Below, piece after piece: positions 4,835 to 5,461 of a stretch of 5,461 nucleotides of DNA. The translations under genes were made by a program, and so were the position numbers. The notes beneath the pieces were generated by a model, which was given only the letters and a program-made list of their open reading frames with translations, did no database searches and had not been told where the DNA came from. Source of the stretch: an uncultured Emergencia sp. (GTDB lineage Bacteria; Bacillota; Clostridia; Peptostreptococcales; Anaerovoracaceae); the NCBI GenBank assembly GCA_902476665.1, contig CABSEO010000167.1:1-5461 (forward strand), given 5' to 3'. Every line of letters begins with the position of its first letter. Position 1 is the stretch's first letter.

Positions 4835-5461
4835 TCAGCGATTAGTTCGCTTCCAGATTCCCATTTTTTCTGCTTCAGCAATAAGACTTTCACGAAACTC
4901 AGGATGGGCAATAGAAATAATCTTTTCTGCGCGTTCCCAAAGCGAACAACCTGCCAAATTCACAATACCGTATTCAGTCACCAAATAATAGGCATGACTG
5001 CGAGGATCTGTCACCACATTACCATCACTTAATACCGGTACAATTCTGGACTGTCGCCGATCTGTAACTTTATCCCTATATGTAGAGGCCATGCAAATAA
5101 AGGCCTGACCCCCTTTTGAGAGAAAAGATCCATAAAGAAAATCCATCTGTCCTCCAGTACCGCTGATTTGACGGTTCCCGGCTGTTTCAGCGCATGTCTG
5201 GCCAAATAAATCCACTTGCAGACAATTATTAATAGTCACCATATTATCCTGCTTTGAAATAACATAGGGGGAATTAGTATAATCCACAGGATAACTTGCC
5301 AGACCAGGGTTCTCTTCCACCCACTGGTAAAGTTCGCGGCTGCCTAGACAAAAACTCCATATTCCTTTTCCTCTATTCAACTGTTTCTTTTCATTAGTCA
5401 GTTTACCGCAACGATACAAATCCAAATAAGCATCACAAAGCATTTCTGTATGCATACCCAG
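4835..5461 (-). CDS. Acetyl-CoA hydrolase/transferase family CoA-transferase (partial, C-terminal half)
   Basis: This is the C-terminal ~208 residues of a CoA-transferase; the family is usually about 430-450 residues. The frame is open to the window edge, and the codons before the first internal Met read Leu-Gly, giving the family motif LGMHTEM, so the Met at 5453-5455 is internal and not the start. The Glu of HTEM sits about 203 residues from the C-terminus. By position it matches the glutamate that forms the CoA thioester in 4-hydroxybutyrate CoA-transferase (E238 in Clostridium aminobutyricum). Other family blocks are PVDYTNSPYVISKQDNMV, GTGGQMDF, LVTEYGIVNLAG and IAHPEFRESL. The best guess is a butyryl-CoA:acetate or 4-hydroxybutyrate:acetyl-CoA transferase, cytoplasmic, moving CoA between acyl groups in fermentation. 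The missing N-terminal half and the exact subfamily prevent a firm substrate call. It is convergent with dinB, and its upstream partners lie outside the window. Confidence 0.88.
   Translation of the reverse strand: MGMHTEMLCDAYLDLYRCGKLTNEKKQLNRGKGIWSFCLGSRELYQWVEENPGLASYPVDYTNSPYVISKQDNMVTINNCLQVDLFGQTCAETAGNRQISGTGGQMDFLYGSFLSKGGQAFICMASTYRDKVTDRRQSRIVPVLSDGNVVTDPRSHAYYLVTEYGIVNLAGCSLWERAEKIISIAHPEFRESLIAEAEKMGIWKRTNR

Noticed and set aside
5453..5455. ATG as the start codon of the CoA-transferase gene.
   Set aside because: The upstream codons within the window complete the family motif LGMHTEM, and a 206-residue protein would lack the whole N-terminal domain, so the gene continues beyond the edge.

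Overview
The window looks like an ordinary chromosomal segment from a low-to-moderate GC Firmicute of the class Clostridia, most likely a Lachnospiraceae-type gut anaerobe. The reasons are strong AAGGAG/AGGAGG ribosome binding sites, a tandem pair of clostridial flavoproteins, a clostridial-type DinB polymerase and a CoA-transferase of the kind used in butyrate or 4-hydroxybutyrate metabolism. This is inferred from gene content; no taxonomic marker gene is present. There is no tRNA, rRNA, CRISPR array, recognisable intact mobile element or origin.

Layout. Positions 1-1797 (minus strand) hold two flavoprotein genes that overlap by four bases: an HI0933/BaiN-family oxidoreductase (667-1797), then the N-terminal 223 residues of a COG2509-type FAD-dependent dehydrogenase that leaves the window at base 1. 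A compact switch at 1823-1885 precedes them. In it, a hairpin terminator closes the gene behind and an extended -10 promoter starts the flavoprotein pair. Next, still on the minus strand, are a six-helix HdeD/DUF308-like membrane protein with a charged helical tail (1890-2615, GTG start, near-perfect sigma-A promoter) and a small standalone universal-stress domain protein (2679-3062). The promoter of the membrane protein overlaps the stop codon of the stress protein gene.

Divergent from these, dinB (DNA polymerase IV, 3217-4431, plus strand) has a good promoter whose expected transcription start falls on or next to the start codon. Its mRNA should therefore be leaderless or nearly so. A degenerate LexA-like box lies just upstream of that promoter. 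Convergent with dinB at the right edge is the C-terminal part of an acetyl-CoA hydrolase/transferase family CoA-transferase (4835-5461, minus strand, 5' end outside the window).

The only long gene-free stretch is 4432-4834, which is AT-rich. It contains a nested inverted-repeat element at 4565-4686 (arms of 17 and 16 bases) that no gene explains, and a hairpin directly after the CoA-transferase stop codon. The inverted-repeat element is the most puzzling part of the window. I see no clear multi-gene novel system. The middle block (universal stress protein, HdeD-like protein, dinB) has a loose stress theme, but each gene appears to have its own promoter.
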